Below, piece by piece: positions 22,049 to 23,522 of a DNA stretch of 23,522 nucleotides. The position numbers and the translations under genes are program-made. Numbering within the stretch: position 1 is the first letter of the stretch; every line of letters begins with the position of its first letter. Source of the DNA: Streptomyces fulvoviolaceus (lineage in GTDB: Bacteria; Actinomycetota; Actinomycetes; Streptomycetales; Streptomycetaceae); assembly GCF_000718165.1 (NCBI RefSeq), contig NZ_JOEY01000088.1:1-23522 (forward strand), in the 5' to 3' direction. The notes under the pieces are model-generated. The model was given only the letters and a program-made list of their open reading frames with translations, was not told where the DNA came from and ran no database searches.

Positions 22049-22834
22049 TTGAGCTTGAGGATCGTTGTCACTGTGAAGTACGTGCCCGACGCCACTGGCG
22101 ACCGGCACTTCGCCGATGACCTGACCATCGACCGGGACGACGTGGACGGTCTGCTCTCCGAGCTGGACGAGTACGCGGTCGAGCAGGCCCTGCAGATCGC
22201 CGACGAGGCGGACGACGCCGAGATCACCGTTCTCACCGTGGGTCCCGAGGACGCCAAGGACGCGCTGCGCAAGGCGCTCTCGATGGGCGCGGACAAGGCG
22301 ATCCACGTCGAGGACGACGACCTGCACGGCACGGACGCCATCGGTACCTCGCTGGTGCTGGCGAAGGCGATCGAGAAGGCCGGCTACGACCTGGTGATCT
22401 CCGGTATGGCGTCGACGGACGGGACCATGGGTGTGGTGCCCGCACTCCTGGCGGAGCGCCTGGGTGTGCCGCAGGTGACGCTGCTGTCGGAGGTGTCGGT
22501 CGAGGACGGGGTCGTGACGGGCCGCCGGGACGGCGATGCCGCCTCGGAGCAGCTGGAGGCCTCGCTGCCGGCCGTCGTGTCGGTCACCGACCAGTCGGGC
22601 GAGGCGCGTTACCCGTCCTTCAAGGGCATCATGGCCGCGAAGAAGAAGCCGGTTCAGTCCTGGGACCTGTCCGACCTCGACATCGAGGCGGAAGAGGTCG
22701 GCCTGGAAGGCGCCCACACAGCCGTGGATTCCGCGGCCGAGCGTCCGGCCCGTACCGCCGGCACGATCGTCAAGGACGAGGGCGAGGGCGGCAAGCAGCT
22801 CGCCGAGTTCCTCGCAAGCCAGAAGTTCATCTGA
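22049..22834 (+). CDS. etfB: Electron-transfer flavoprotein beta subunit
   Basis: This 261-residue protein is the beta subunit of the ETF heterodimer, which collects electrons from acyl-CoA dehydrogenases and hands them to the quinone pool. Clear blocks are LRIVVTVKYVPDATGD at the start, NEYAVE-like DEYAVEQAL, VLTVGPEDAKDALRKALSMGADKAI, and SGMASTDGTMGVVPALLAERLG, the AMP/FAD-related loop. Start is TTG 22049, five bases after AGGAGA, and gives the usual actinomycete N-terminus; no ATG is suitable. It follows the GntR gene by 30 bases and could be read from that operon or its own promoter, which I cannot identify. Confidence 0.95.
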   Translation: MSLRIVVTVKYVPDATGDRHFADDLTIDRDDVDGLLSELDEYAVEQALQIADEADDAEITVLTVGPEDAKDALRKALSMGADKAIHVEDDDLHGTDAIGTSLVLAKAIEKAGYDLVISGMASTDGTMGVVPALLAERLGVPQVTLLSEVSVEDGVVTGRRDGDAASEQLEASLPAVVSVTDQSGEARYPSFKGIMAAKKKPVQSWDLSDLDIEAEEVGLEGAHTAVDSAAERPARTAGTIVKDEGEGGKQLAEFLASQKFI

Positions 22835-22850
22835 GAGAGGTCACGGAATC

Positions 22851-23522
22851 ATGGCTGAAGTTCTCGTCTACGTCGATCACGCGGACGGCGCCGTCCGCAA
22901 GCCCACCCTGGAGCTGCTGACGCTCGCCCGTCGTATCGGGTCGCCTGTTGCCGTGGCGCTGGGTGCCGGCGCCGCCGACACCGCCGGGGCGCTCGCCGAG
23001 CACGGCGCGACCCGCGTCCTGACCCATGAGGCCGCCGAGTACGCCGACTACCTGGTCGTCCCCAAGGTCGACGCGCTGCAGGCCGCCTACGAGGCCGTGT
23101 CCCCGGCCGCGGTGCTGGTCCCCTCCTCCGCGGAGGGCAAGGAGATCGCCGCCCGCCTCGCGCTGCGCATCGGCTCCGGCATCATCACCGACGCCACCGA
23201 CCTGGAGGCCGGCGACGGGGGCCCGGTGGCCACCCAGTCGGTGTTCGCCGCCTCCTTCACCACCAAGACCCGTGTCTCCAAGGGCACCCCGGTCATCACC
23301 GTCAAGCCCAACTCGGCTGCTGTCGAGGCCGCCCCGGCCGCCGGCGCGGTCGAGGCCCTCGCCGTCACCTTCTCCGAGAAGGCGACCGGCACCAAGGTCA
23401 CCGCGCGCACCCCGCGCGAGTCCACCGGGCGTCCGGAGCTGACCGAGGCCGCGATCGTGGTCTCCGGCGGCCGCGGCGTCAACGGCGCCGACAACTTCGC
23501 GATCATCGAGGCCCTCGCCGAC
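22851..23522 (+). CDS. etfA: Electron-transfer flavoprotein alpha subunit (partial, cut by the window edge)
   Basis: The first 224 codons are present and the frame is open to the edge. The N-terminal domain shows MAEVLVYVDHADGAVRKPTLELL, VLVPSSAEGKEIAARLALRIGSGIITDA and, near the end, VSGGRGVNGADNF, which begins the FAD-binding domain. The rest of that domain lies outside the window. ATG 22851 comes 16 bases after the etfB stop, so etfB and etfA form an operon. The linker at about 162-180 is unusually rich in alanine. Confidence 0.95.
   Translation, partial: MAEVLVYVDHADGAVRKPTLELLTLARRIGSPVAVALGAGAADTAGALAEHGATRVLTHEAAEYADYLVVPKVDALQAAYEAVSPAAVLVPSSAEGKEIAARLALRIGSGIITDATDLEAGDGGPVATQSVFAASFTTKTRVSKGTPVITVKPNSAAVEAAPAAGAVEALAVTFSEKATGTKVTARTPRESTGRPELTEAAIVVSGGRGVNGADNFAIIEALAD

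Noticed and set aside
1..23522. tRNA or rRNA genes, insertion sequences, attachment sites and CRISPR arrays
   Set aside because: No cloverleaf-like sequence, transposase or integrase motifs, or regularly spaced repeats were seen by eye. A covariance-model scan was not possible.

Overview
The base composition (very GC-rich, with G or C at nearly every third codon position), the frequent GTG and TTG starts, GGAGG-type ribosome sites and the form of the electron-transfer flavoprotein genes point to an actinomycete, most likely Streptomyces or a close relative. The window is almost fully coding: 22 complete genes, two partial ones at the edges, and no RNA gene, transposon, integrase or CRISPR array that I can see. 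No gap between genes reaches 300 bases. The largest is the 251-base divergent region at 7372-7622.

Layout. (1) 2-103 is the tail of an unknown plus-strand gene. (2) 7371 down to 100 on the minus strand is a tight eight-gene operon: a beta-hydroxyacid dehydrogenase, a mycofactocin-type short-chain dehydrogenase, a one-cluster ferredoxin, a cytochrome P450, a DUF35-thiolase fusion, an alpha/beta hydrolase, a DoxX-like membrane protein and a second beta-hydroxyacid dehydrogenase. (3) 7623-10306 is an aldehyde dehydrogenase coupled to a family III CoA-transferase. (4) 10337-10723 is a small VOC protein on the minus strand. (5) 10792-12383 is a TauD-like dioxygenase coupled to a short-chain dehydrogenase. 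(6) 12455-13174 is a crotonase-fold protein on the minus strand. (7) 13271-17785 holds an acyl-CoA ligase, an amidohydrolase, a FadD3-like ligase and a small chorismate-mutase-like protein. (8) 17751-18680 (minus) and 18822-22018 (plus) form a second module: a MaoC-type hydratase divergent from a CoA-transferase, an acyl-CoA dehydrogenase and a GntR/UTRA regulator. (9) 22049 onward is etfB and the first part of etfA.

How the genes may work together (inference). The first 17.8 kb looks like a catabolic island for a hydrophobic, probably branched or alicyclic compound such as a terpenoid or similar lipid. The P450 with its ferredoxin would introduce a hydroxyl, the mycofactocin-type dehydrogenase and aldehyde dehydrogenase would oxidise it to a carboxylate, ligases or CoA-transferases would activate it, the crotonase-fold enzyme would act on the acyl-CoA, and the cysteine-less DUF35-thiolase would cleave the chain by a retro-aldol step. 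The acyl-CoA dehydrogenase and EtfBA could supply the dehydrogenation step. The substrate cannot be read from the sequence.

Regulation. Two short inverted repeats with GAGAAT/ATTCTC arms stand out. One lies exactly between a good -35 and -10 box (13195-13223). The other is a perfect 17-bp palindrome directly after a stop codon (14834-14850). Weaker GAGAAC-type sites lie upstream of other transcription units. No TetR-type regulator is present to explain them; the only regulator in the window is the GntR protein. Three small tandem duplications sit at gene edges (12408-12473, 18682-18705, 21240-21283).
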